Shown here one piece after another: positions 1 through 6,612 of a DNA stretch of 7,429 nucleotides. Under the pieces are notes generated by a model that saw nothing but the letters and a program-made list of their open reading frames with translations, made no database searches and was not told the DNA's origin. The stretch covers positions 1-7,429 of the forward strand of contig JAJSZO010000126.1 in assembly GCA_030262795.1 (NCBI GenBank), written 5' to 3'. The translations under genes were made by a program, and so were the position numbers. Within the stretch, counting starts at the first letter, position 1, and each line of letters begins with the position of its first letter. Origin of the DNA: Deltaproteobacteria bacterium. Its GTDB lineage: Bacteria; Desulfobacterota; Desulfobacteria; Desulfobacterales; ETH-SRB1.

Positions 1-17
1 ATTCATTCACGGGTATT
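1..17 (+). repeat. 17-bp direct repeat, left copy
   Basis: ATTCATTCACGGGTATT is present exactly at 1-17 and again at 394-410. The left copy lies inside the visible coding part of the minus-strand gene (codons for I-P-V-N-E) and may continue left of the window. The 393-bp spacing brackets the gene start and its upstream region. Confidence 0.6.
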
Positions 18-193
18 ATGCTTAAATGTGTAGCAATCATTTTACGTTCTGCTCCCATAAGAAACAAAGCAAAACCGAGCAAGTTTCGCACCACTCCTTC
101 CCCGAGAGCTTGAATGGTACGATCTATTCTTCTTCTGGATTTGTTTGTTGACAGGTAAAAGTCAACAATCAGGTTTATCTGGAAATTTGACAT
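1..193 (-). CDS. 5' part of an unrecognised minus-strand gene, running off the left edge
   Basis: The reverse complement opens with ATG at 193-191 and stays open to the window edge, giving 64 codons. The peptide starts MSNFQINLIVDFYLSTNKSR. It then has a basic stretch (KSRRRIDRTIQ), a hydrophobic helix-like segment (NLLGFALFLMGAERK) and IATHLSIIPVNE. A perfect Shine-Dalgarno (AAGGAGG, plus-strand 202-208) sits 8 nt before the ATG, which fixes the start and argues for a real gene. The AERKMIATHLS stretch could be a helix-turn-helix, as in transposase-like or regulator proteins, but I do not recognise the family and assign no function. The last visible codons lie in a 17-bp sequence repeated at 394-410. 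The 3' end is outside the window. Confidence 0.6.
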   Translation of the reverse strand, partial: MSNFQINLIVDFYLSTNKSRRRIDRTIQALGEGVVRNLLGFALFLMGAERKMIATHLSIIPVNE

Positions 194-201
194 ATCGACA
201 A

Positions 202-208
202 CCTCCTT
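202..208 (-). promoter_or_regulatory. Strong ribosome binding site for the minus-strand gene
   Basis: The minus strand reads AAGGAGG, fully complementary to the 16S rRNA tail, 8 nt upstream of the ATG at 193. A weak minus-strand promoter candidate lies above it: TTGCAA at 260-255, a 16-nt gap, then TAACAA at 238-233. The promoter match is poor and is mentioned only as a possibility. Confidence 0.6.
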
Positions 209-393
209 GCATCTCATACGTTTTCAAGGAGATTGTTACACATCTGTGGCTATATTGCAAGATATTAAAGTGATTCTGCGCCTAAAAACTATATAAAACG
301 CATGAGATATTGAAAGATATCTAAACATATCAAACTACCAATTTAAGGCTCAGAACTTATGGGACACGGCAATGGTGACATTGTCTGAATCTT

Positions 394-410
394 ATTCATT
401 CACGGGTATT
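394..410 (+). repeat. 17-bp direct repeat, right copy
   Basis: This is an exact match to positions 1-17, located in the intergenic region just upstream of the activase promoter candidate. On the minus strand the copy reads as Ile-Pro-Val-Asn-Glu followed at once by TAA, so it could be the tail of a second copy of the same coding sequence. Its flanks do not resemble the left copy. Confidence 0.6.
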
Positions 411-421
411 GAGATTCTAAA

Positions 422-450
422 TTGACAATTTATTAGAAAATTGATAAATA
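422..450 (+). promoter_or_regulatory. Sigma70-like promoter candidate for the activase gene
   Basis: A perfect TTGACA (422-427) is followed by a 17-nt spacer and TAAATA (445-450), a partial match to TATAAT in an AT-rich stretch. It is the best promoter-like sequence upstream of the activase. The hairpin at 454-466 would lie at or just after the expected transcription start. Confidence 0.4.
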
Positions 451-578
451 TATGCTCAAGATGAGCAGGTGTTTTACATCACATCAAGAGCTGTGAGTAA
501 TTCCATTGATTTTACCGAACCCCATGCAACAACTTAAACATTTTAACCGTAAACCGTGGATATGAGCAATTGCCAACT

Positions 579-3500
579 ATGTATAAAGAAACTGAAAATT
601 TAAAGGAACAATTTATTCAGCAAACTGAAATATCAGAGACAGGCACAATAAACTCTCTTGGTTTGTGTCTCGGAGCTTCTACTATATCCATTGTACATAT
701 GGAAACAAAAAGAGGTATTAATGGCTCTGAAATAAAGCCGCGAATAGTCAAATTTTCAATCCACCCTCACGAAGGGAATCCAAAACAAACCCTGCTTTCT
801 GCTATAGAAAAATTTGACTTAAAATTATTTGACAGAATCGCCGCAACAGGCAGGAAATTCCGTAAGTTTGTCAACATTTCATCCATACCGGAACCCGAAG
901 CTGTTGAATTAGCATATAAATTTGTCAAACCCGAAGGTATCTCATGCCCGGCGATTGTCTCTGCAGGCGGAGAAACGTTCATGGTATATGTTTTAAACAG
1001 ATTTGGTCAAATATCAAATGTGGTGACAGGCAACAAGTGTGCATCCGGGACAGGTGAATTCCTTCTTCAACAGCTTCGTAGGATGAATGTATCAATGGAA
1101 GAGGCTGCTCAGTGGGCCGCAGCAGAAGATCCGTATAATGTATCAGGCAGATGTTCCGTTTTCTGCAAGTCAGACTGCACTCATGCAACAAACAAAGGCA
1201 TCCCGAAATCCAGAGTAACGGCAGGCCTTTGCAGGATGATGGCAAACAAGATACTGGAGCTTCTGAAAAAGGTTGAAAGACAAAATATCATGATCACCGG
1301 CGGGACAGCTCGCAACAGGATGATGATTGAATATTTGCATAAGGAGATCCCGAATCTTATAGTTCCGGAAGAAGCGCCATATTTCGAAGCCATGGGCGCC
1401 GCACTCTGGGCGCTTAATAACGAAACCGCTCCTTTTACCGGGATATCAAACCTTTTTGAGAAAGAAATTAAATCATTTAACACACTTTCTCCGCTTCTCA
1501 ATTTCAAGGACATGGTAGAATTCAAGACAATTGAGATGAGAGATATAAAGCCGGGAGATGTTTGCCTGCTGGGACTGGATGTGGGCTCTACTACCACCAA
1601 AGCTGTTCTTCTGCGAAAACGTGATAACGCAATGCTTGCGTCTGTATATCTGCGCACAAACGGTGATCCGATCGGCGCTTCCCGGAATTGTTATCAAAAT
1701 ATTCTTGATCAGATAAAAGAAAAAATAGATCCTGATGAAATATCAATTACGGGTCTTGGTGTCTGCGGTTCAGGCCGTCAAATCGCAGGTCTTCACGCCT
1801 TAACTAAGGGTATAATCAATGAAATAATCGCACATGCAACTGCTGCCGTATATTTTGATTGCAAGGTAGATACTATATTCGAAATCGGAGGACAGGATGC
1901 CAAATACACTTATATAACAAACTCTGTGCCCTCTGATTATGCAATGAACGAAGCGTGTTCAGCCGGAACAGGGTCTTTCCTTGAAGAATCTGCTTATGAA
2001 ACTCTCGGTGTAAAAATGGATGATATAGCAAATATCGCACTTAAGGGAAAAAATCCGCCCAATTTCAATGATCAGTGCGCGGCATTTATCTCATCTGACA
2101 TAAAAAATGCCATTCACGAAGGAGTAAAGCACGAAGATATTGTTGCAGGACTGGTTTATTCAATATGCATGAATTATTCAAACAGGGTAAAAGGCAATAA
2201 ACCGGTTGGTGAAAAGGTCTTTATGCAGGGAGGAGTCTGCTACAACAAAGCGATTCCGTTAGCCATGGCTGCACTTGTCGGCAAACCGATAATCGTTCCG
2301 CCGGAACCCGGCCTTATGGGAGCTTTCGGTGTTGCCCTTGAGGTCAAAAAAAGAATTGAAACAGGATTAATGGCAGAGAAAGACTTTAACCTCAGGACGC
2401 TTGCAAACAGAGAGGTAACGTACGGAAAATCTTTCACTTGCAAAGGCGGCAAGGAGAAATGCGACCGGCATTGCGAGATAGCGATGATCGGGCTTGAAGG
2501 CAAGAAATATCCTTTTGGAGGAGCATGCAACAGGTATTACAACTTACGGCAAAAAATAAACTATAATGTAGGGGAGCTGGATCTGGTTCAGATCAGGCAG
2601 AAACTGATATTTGAAAAGTACGGCGCAAAACTGCCTGAGAAAATCGGAAAAAAGCGCAAAGGAAAAATCGGGATAAACAGAAGTTTTATGGTCAATACCT
2701 TTTATCCTCTTTATTCCACTTTTTTTGCTGAACTGGGGTTCGAGCCTGTATTGCCGAATGCAACTTCAAAACAGGGAATTGATCAGAGAAACGCGGCATT
2801 CTGCTTTCCCGCTGAACTGTCTCATGGTTTTTTTCACTCCCTGATCACTATGGAAAATCCTCCTGATTTTATATTTTTACCTCATTTCAAAGCAGTTCAT
2901 GTTCCAAATGGTTATTCAAGCTCCCAGGTTTGTCCCTTTGTGCAGGGTGAAACATATTATCTTCAGGTAACATTCCGCGAAAAACTTGAAGAACTTAAAA
3001 GAAAAGGAATAAAAATACTTTCTCCCCTTATAAATCTGACAGAAGGTCTGGAAAACGCCGGAAAGCCCCTGATTGAAACCGCGAGAAAGATGGGAATCAA
3101 TCGGAAAGAAGCTGATAAGGCTTTCAAAAAGGCATTGCAAAAACAAATTGAATGCATGGATGAAATGAAGGCTATTGGGAAAAAGGCACTCGAAAAACTT
3201 GAATCCGAACCTGAAAAGACATGTATGGTTATATTTGCAAGATCATACAATGGATTCGTTAAAGAAGCCCACATGGGTATTCCAAACAAACTGGCCTCAA
3301 GGGGGGTTCTTGTAATACCCTTTGATTTTCTTCCTTTTGATAATGAAAAGACAAAGCGCCATATGTACTGGGGAATGGGACAGATGATACTTAAGGCCTG
3401 CAAATTTGTAAAAAGGCATCCCCAGCTTTTTGGCGTTTATATTAGCAATTTTTCATGCGGTCCTGATTCATTTATAATCGGATATTTCAGAAATTACATG

Positions 3501-5006
3501 GGTCAAAAACCCTCTCTTACTCTTGAACTTGACAGCCTTACGGCAGATGCAGGAATTGAAACAAGGGTGGAAGCTTTTCTCGACATAGTATCAGCTTTCA
3601 GACAACTTACAGCAAATAAAATGATTGCGCTGAAAGAAAGTTCCTTTGTTCCTGCCTCTCTCGTGATTGAAGATGATATTGCAAAAATCATAACATCTTC
3701 GGGCAAAAAAGTTTTGCTGACTGACCCGCGTGTAACTCTTTTAATACCTTCTCTTGGCAAGATAGGTTCTGAATCATTTGCTGCTGTATTTCGCGGAAAA
3801 GGTATTAAAGCAATAGCCCATCCTCCGGCTGATGAATCTGTACTTAAACTTGGCCGTGCAAATACGTCCTGCAAAGAATGCCTGCCGCTTATACTGACTA
3901 CAGGAACTTTGCTCAATTATATCCGCAACAAGAAGCAAACTGACGAAATTCTTGTATACTTTATGCCTACAGGTTCCGGACCGTGTCGGTTTGGCCAGTA
4001 CTACATATTTATGGAAGATCTTGTAAAAAGGCTTGAGCTTTCTGATACAGCTATACTTTCGTTATCATCAGAAAATACTTATGCCGGGCTGGGCAACGAT
4101 TTTCAGCTTCAGGCATGGAACGCTATATTGGTATCCGATGTAATGGAAGATATCAGATCCATGATACTAACTAATGCAGCAGATACAAAAGAAGCTATTA
4201 AAATATTCAATGAAGAGTGGCAGATGATATTAGCGAGCCTGGAACTTGGAAATTTCTCTAAGCTTGAAAAGCAACTATCCATAACCGCCAAACGGTTCAG
4301 CCATATCCAGCTAAAGCGGCCGGTAGAGGAAGTGCCGTTCATTTCGCTTACAGGTGAAATATTTGTCCGAAGAGATGACATTTCACGTCAATATTTGACT
4401 GAACGCCTTGCAGAAGCTGGTTTTGCAGTGATCTGTACGCCTGTGGCAGAGTGGATTTTATATTCCGACTATATTTTGGAAAACAATTATTCTGATTATA
4501 AAATGTCACACTTGGAAAAGTTGAAGTTTTTAATCAAAAAAAAATTTATATCAAAACATGAAAAGCGTATCAAGTCTTTACTGTCACGTTCAGGGCTTGT
4601 TTACGCAGAACCGCTTGATATGAAATCAATAATCAACAATGCCTCGCCTTTTATTTCTCCATATCTGACCGGTGAAGCCATTTTGACAGTGGGCGGCGCT
4701 CTCACCGAAGTCGCATCCCATGTTTGTGGCGCAATAGCCATAGGCCCTTTTGGCTGTATGCCCAACCGACTTTCAGAGTCTATTCTCAACGTCACTATGA
4801 ACAGAGACGGAAAACTTGCAACTGATTCTAAAAATAAACAACTCAGGCATATACTCACGGATATAGAAGACCTGCCCTTTATGGCTATAGAAAGTGATGG
4901 ATCGCCTTTCCCCCAGGTCATAAATGCAAAGCTGGAAACCTTTTGTATTCGAGCTGAACGCCTTCATAACAAAATGCTTGAAGCCAGCCGGAAAAACAGA
5001 AAATGA
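579..5006 (+). CDS. Giant acyl-CoA dehydratase activase (BadF/BcrA/HgdC ATPase, two copies) fused to DUF2229 and HgdB-like regions
   Basis: The protein has 1475 residues and is probably cytoplasmic. The family comprises ASKHA-fold ATPases whose dimer holds a [4Fe-4S] cluster and uses ATP to push an electron into a dehydratase or benzoyl-CoA-reductase-type partner. Two activase modules lie in tandem. Module 1 (about 25-290) has GLCLGAST (28-35), GNKCASGTG (Cys154) and GRCSVFCKSDC (Cys192, 196, 200). Module 2 (about 330-600) has GLDVGSTTTK (Asp334), GGQDAK (437-442), ACSAGTG (Cys460), QCAAF (Cys500) and a GGVCYN motif near 550. In each module, two CxxGTG/Cys sites correspond to the cluster ligands of HgdC. 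From about 690 comes a DUF2229 region, followed by an HgdB-like part with further conserved Cys (1098, 1101, 1136, 1383, 1393). Module 1 lacks the usual Asp of the phosphate-binding loop (Cys30 there) and the GGQD motif, so it may not hydrolyse ATP. The start is ATG 579; TTG 570 is an in-frame alternative with a weak GTGGA nine nt upstream. No dehydratase partner is visible, so the substrate is unknown. Confidence 0.9.
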   Translation: MYKETENLKEQFIQQTEISETGTINSLGLCLGASTISIVHMETKRGINGSEIKPRIVKFSIHPHEGNPKQTLLSAIEKFDLKLFDRIAATGRKFRKFVNISSIPEPEAVELAYKFVKPEGISCPAIVSAGGETFMVYVLNRFGQISNVVTGNKCASGTGEFLLQQLRRMNVSMEEAAQWAAAEDPYNVSGRCSVFCKSDCTHATNKGIPKSRVTAGLCRMMANKILELLKKVERQNIMITGGTARNRMMIEYLHKEIPNLIVPEEAPYFEAMGAALWALNNETAPFTGISNLFEKEIKSFNTLSPLLNFKDMVEFKTIEMRDIKPGDVCLLGLDVGSTTTKAVLLRKRDNAMLASVYLRTNGDPIGASRNCYQNILDQIKEKIDPDEISITGLGVCGSGRQIAGLHALTKGIINEIIAHATAAVYFDCKVDTIFEIGGQDAKYTYITNSVPSDYAMNEACSAGTGSFLEESAYETLGVKMDDIANIALKGKNPPNFNDQCAAFISSDIKNAIHEGVKHEDIVAGLVYSICMNYSNRVKGNKPVGEKVFMQGGVCYNKAIPLAMAALVGKPIIVPPEPGLMGAFGVALEVKKRIETGLMAEKDFNLRTLANREVTYGKSFTCKGGKEKCDRHCEIAMIGLEGKKYPFGGACNRYYNLRQKINYNVGELDLVQIRQKLIFEKYGAKLPEKIGKKRKGKIGINRSFMVNTFYPLYSTFFAELGFEPVLPNATSKQGIDQRNAAFCFPAELSHGFFHSLITMENPPDFIFLPHFKAVHVPNGYSSSQVCPFVQGETYYLQVTFREKLEELKRKGIKILSPLINLTEGLENAGKPLIETARKMGINRKEADKAFKKALQKQIECMDEMKAIGKKALEKLESEPEKTCMVIFARSYNGFVKEAHMGIPNKLASRGVLVIPFDFLPFDNEKTKRHMYWGMGQMILKACKFVKRHPQLFGVYISNFSCGPDSFIIGYFRNYMGQKPSLTLELDSLTADAGIETRVEAFLDIVSAFRQLTANKMIALKESSFVPASLVIEDDIAKIITSSGKKVLLTDPRVTLLIPSLGKIGSESFAAVFRGKGIKAIAHPPADESVLKLGRANTSCKECLPLILTTGTLLNYIRNKKQTDEILVYFMPTGSGPCRFGQYYIFMEDLVKRLELSDTAILSLSSENTYAGLGNDFQLQAWNAILVSDVMEDIRSMILTNAADTKEAIKIFNEEWQMILASLELGNFSKLEKQLSITAKRFSHIQLKRPVEEVPFISLTGEIFVRRDDISRQYLTERLAEAGFAVICTPVAEWILYSDYILENNYSDYKMSHLEKLKFLIKKKFISKHEKRIKSLLSRSGLVYAEPLDMKSIINNASPFISPYLTGEAILTVGGALTEVASHVCGAIAIGPFGCMPNRLSESILNVTMNRDGKLATDSKNKQLRHILTDIEDLPFMAIESDGSPFPQVINAKLETFCIRAERLHNKMLEASRKNRK

Positions 5007-5020
5007 AAGGAATGCAGACC

Positions 5021-5617
5021 ATGCTTGCAAACGATGAAATTAGAGCTTTTCTAAAAGATATAGAGGCCGATAATGTGGAGCGAACTGTCTCCACCAGCAA
5101 AACAGATAAATTCTGCCAGGCTATCTGCGCCTTTGCTAACGACATGCCCGGATACAGCGCCCCTGGATATCTGTTTATTGGTACAGATGATAAAACCGGA
5201 AAAATTGCCGGTATTGAAATCACAGATCAACTTCTGCAAAATCTTGCCGGCTATCGCGACTCCGGCCAGATTGTGCCACTGCCGTCTATTACGGTTCAGA
5301 AGCGCTCTTTTCCTGAAGGAGATATTGCTGTAGTTGAGGTAAAGCCTTCCGACATGCCTCCTGTTCGTTACCGGGGCAGGGTCTGGATCAGGGTGGGACC
5401 ACGACGGGCTGTTGCCACGGAACAGGAGGAACGGATACTCACCGAACGTCGAGCGCACAGCGCCAGAAGTTTTGACCTCCTGCCCTGTATCGGTTGCGGT
5501 CCCGACCAAATGTCTCTTTCTCTGTTTCAACTTGATTATCGGAACGCAGCAATAGCTCCGGAAATCATCGAAGAAAATGATCGTGATCTTTGGAGCGTCG
5601 GAAATCTGAATGCTTAA
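5021..5617 (+). CDS. Truncated Schlafen/AlbA_2-domain (putative DNA-binding, RecG-like family) protein
   Basis: There are 198 codons from ATG 5021, chosen because AAAGGA (5006-5011) is nine nt upstream. ATG 5003 and 5012 are in-frame alternatives, and 5003 overlaps the activase stop as ATGA, so translation is probably coupled. The N-terminal half matches the AlbA_2 domain: VER near the start, then ICAFANDMPG, GYLFIGTDD and a C-terminal VRYRGRVWIRVGPRRA. Family proteins normally run to about 450-500 residues with ATPase-like/winged-helix regions after this domain. Here the sequence resembles the family up to APEIIEENDR and then ends after ten unrelated residues, so the C-terminal half is missing. 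The expected basic residue after VER is Thr. Function is unproven; relatives often sit beside restriction-modification genes, which fits the neighbour. Whether the remnant is expressed or useful is unclear. Confidence 0.75.
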   Translation: MLANDEIRAFLKDIEADNVERTVSTSKTDKFCQAICAFANDMPGYSAPGYLFIGTDDKTGKIAGIEITDQLLQNLAGYRDSGQIVPLPSITVQKRSFPEGDIAVVEVKPSDMPPVRYRGRVWIRVGPRRAVATEQEERILTERRAHSARSFDLLPCIGCGPDQMSLSLFQLDYRNAAIAPEIIEENDRDLWSVGNLNA

Positions 5618-5885
5618 ATCATATCTGAAGAAGATATTTAAAATCGCAAATCAGGGAGATGCTAGAGAAGAAAGTTATTATTCGACCCTTGATGAATTAT
5701 TTAAAAAAATAGCGCAATCTTTCGGCAAAAGCAAAATACACATTACCACGCCACCCAAGAGTACTGAGGCCGGCAATCCTGATTTTCGGATCTGGGATGG
5801 GAAGCAGCATATTGTAGGTTATGCAACCAAAATAAGGAGAGATAAATGTATTTTTGGAAAACAAAACAACTTGCAGCATTCATAA
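5610..5885 (+). pseudogene. 5' remnant of a type IIG-like restriction-modification enzyme (nuclease domain start)
   Basis: The frame starts at ATG 5610, overlapping the AlbA_2 gene by 8 bp, and runs to a stop at 5885. Only 5610-5818 is native. The peptide MLKSYLKKIFKIANQGDARE..., with SYYSTLDELF, TEAGNPDFRIWDG and KQHIVGY, is the typical N-terminus of large single-chain type II restriction-methyltransferase enzymes and related N6-adenine methylases of about 1000 residues. Asp58 in GNPDF is the D of a PD-(D/E)xK nuclease site. After Gly70 the frame enters the inserted cassette and gains about 20 foreign residues. The matching ExK half (YIEAK) resumes at 6517. The product cannot be active. The family call is from memory of the motif pattern, not from a search. 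Confidence 0.75.
5834..5839 (+). promoter_or_regulatory. Ribosome binding site of the cassette gene
   Basis: AAGGAG lies 6 nt upstream of ATG 5846, counted from the end of the AAGGAGA match. The leader from the cassette boundary to the ATG is only 27 nt, too short for a promoter. Expression would therefore depend on read-through from upstream, as is usual for cassette genes. Confidence 0.75.
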
Positions 5886-6295
5886 AGGATGCAGGACTTA
5901 CTGAAAATATCAGAAAAAATTATTATTTGGCCACTTCAATTCTCATGCTTATCAGCATCTATTTAATAGCTTTGTCTCCACCTAAGAATTATTACGCAAT
6001 TATTGTAGAGGCTGTTTCTGCACTCGCAATAACTATAATAGGGATTAAAACCACCTTTTCCGCAAATAATGGAGAGAAAGGATCAGACTATGTGGGAAGA
6101 ATGATTGTATTATCATTACCTTTGGTAATCAAAATATTGGTAATTGGTTTTCTTTTTGGTTTGATAGTTGGAGTTTATATCGGTATTTCAGGTAATTCTG
6201 ATGTTGAAAGTTGGGCGACTATGATACTTTCCATATCTCTACAAGCGTGGTTTTTTTGGAGGTTAAATATACATTTAAAATGCATAAATGCATAA
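5846..6295 (+). CDS. Cassette-encoded small integral membrane protein of unknown function
   Basis: The protein has 149 residues; the start is ATG 5846 with AAGGAG just upstream. The N-terminus (MYFWKTKQLAAFIKDAGLT) is amphipathic and basic. It is followed by four likely membrane segments at about 27-44, 50-68, 86-113 and 121-140. The hydrophilic loop between segments 2 and 3 (SANNGEKGSDYVGR) is short and charged. There is no cleavable signal peptide, catalytic motif or known transporter signature. The stop codon TAA (6293-6295) lies inside the R'' element of attC, the compact arrangement typical of cassettes. I do not recognise the family. Short cassette genes often encode proteins with accessory roles (defence, toxin-antitoxin, surface or resistance functions), but nothing here selects among these. 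Confidence 0.75.
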   Translation: MYFWKTKQLAAFIKDAGLTENIRKNYYLATSILMLISIYLIALSPPKNYYAIIVEAVSALAITIIGIKTTFSANNGEKGSDYVGRMIVLSLPLVIKILVIGFLFGLIVGVYIGISGNSDVESWATMILSISLQAWFFWRLNIHLKCINA

Positions 6296-6516
6296 CTAGG
6301 CGCTGAACTCAGACGGCTAAAACCGGGGCATTTATAATAATTACGCAGTAAGGAACGGGGACGAAATAACTTCCGCAACTATGCATCTCAGCTTCAGGCC
6401 ACCTTTGATCAAATCTGTGCGCCTACTTGCGGAAGTTAATTCGTCCCAGTTCCTAAGCAACTTTTTGAGCTTTCCATAAAGCCTTATCAATTAACACGCC
6501 GCTGGTTAGCTCTTCG
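6290..6516 (+). other. attC: attC recombination site (59-base-element type), unusually long
   Basis: Elements in order: R'' GCATAAC (6290-6296), a 5-nt spacer TAGGC (6297-6301), L'' GCTGAAC (6302-6308), then T-CAG-A-CGGC (6309-6317). On the far side lie GCCG-CTG (6498-6504), L' GTTAGC (6505-6510), a 5-nt spacer TCTTC (6511-6515) and the G of R' (6516). L'' and L' pair with one extra base in L'', as in known attC sites, and CAG-A-CGGC pairs with GCCG-CTG. The two 5-nt spacers are not complementary and would form the unpaired central spacer. Total length is 227 bp, against the usual 57-141, because the variable terminal part (6318-6497) contains a 104-bp palindrome. In the present location R' reads GATATAT, because its right half belongs to the host gene. 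Confidence 0.82.
6351..6454. repeat. 104-bp palindromic (MITE/REP-like) element inside attC
   Basis: The left arm (6351-6378) begins AGGAAC and ends TAACTTCCGCAA. The right arm (6427-6454) is its reverse complement at 26 of 28 positions. The arms flank a 48-nt centre with no coding potential. No target-site duplication is evident. It could be a small non-autonomous element that landed in the variable part of attC, or an exaggerated attC stem. The flanks on both sides (6318-6350 and 6455-6497) pair poorly, which favours an inserted element. Confidence 0.7.
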
Positions 6517-6612
6517 ATATATAGAGGCTAAAGCTCCAACAATCGAAAATCTGGATTTGATAGAAAATTCAGAACAGCTAAAGAGGTACAGAAACACATT
6601 CCCCAATTTTTT
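6517..6612 (+). pseudogene. Second remnant of the type IIG-like restriction enzyme (ExK half of the nuclease site)
   Basis: In the frame of TAT 6518 the sequence reads YIEAKAPTIENLDLIENSEQ, then LKRYRNTFPNF. This is exactly the segment expected after the VGY at the end of the 5' remnant. YIEAK supplies the E and K of the PD-(D/E)xK site whose Asp lies at codon 58 on the other side of the cassette. Homology stops near 6612, where a second inverted-repeat element begins. The frame continues through that element to TGA 6674-6676. The remaining roughly 900 codons expected for such an enzyme, including the methylase motifs, are absent from the window. The gene is therefore dead whether or not the cassette is present. 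Confidence 0.75.

Larger units (their letters stand above)
194..578. other. Divergent intergenic region
   Basis: This stretch lies between the minus-strand gene and the activase and holds no convincing gene on either strand. It contains the minus-strand ribosome binding site, one copy of a 17-bp direct repeat (394-410), a sigma70-like promoter candidate on the plus strand (422-450) and a small perfect hairpin, GCTCA-AGA-TGAGC (454-466), just after the promoter. The rest is AT-rich with no further structure that I can support. The transcript leader of the activase would be about 115 nt. Confidence 0.55.
5819..6516 (+). mobile_element. Single integron gene cassette inserted at a secondary site
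   Basis: The cassette is 698 bp. On the left, the host gene ends at G5818 and the cassette starts TTATGC, giving the junction G|TTATGC. It contains a 27-nt leader with AAGGAG, one plus-strand gene and an attC. On the right, the cassette ends at G6516, followed by host ATATATAG. The attC R'' element GCATAAC (6290-6296) is the exact reverse complement of GTTATGC, the R' that forms when the cassette is circularised (G6516 joined to TTATGC). Joining 5818 to 6517 restores the restriction gene in frame (GTA GGA TAT ATA GAG: V-G-Y-I-E). The target G|AT fits the loose G(A/T)T preference known for integrase secondary sites. No integrase gene and no neighbouring attC are visible. These are sequence observations combined with the known integron mechanism; insertion by an integrase is inferred. 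Confidence 0.85.

Noticed and set aside
562..564. ATG 562 as the activase start
   Set aside because: It is out of frame with the activase; only TTG 570 and ATG 579 are in frame ahead of the first domain.
1181..1657. Minus-strand 158-codon open frame, and several similar ones within 767-5530
   Set aside because: These lie antisense to the activase and AlbA_2 genes, whose forward frames carry clear family motifs. The antisense products have serine-rich, motif-free compositions.
5073..5333. Plus-strand 86-codon frame inside the AlbA_2 gene
   Set aside because: It is an out-of-frame shadow of the AlbA_2 coding sequence with no ribosome binding site.
5610..5885. A stand-alone 91-codon gene
   Set aside because: Only the first 70 codons match the restriction-enzyme N-terminus. 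The last 20 residues are read from the cassette leader in a frame that is not the cassette gene's own, so this is a truncated remnant.
5820..6520. A 3-bp TAT target-site duplication from a transposon
   Set aside because: TAT appears at both ends, but in such AT-rich DNA this is weak. There is no transposase and no terminal inverted repeats at these ends, and the attC symmetry explains the same boundaries better.
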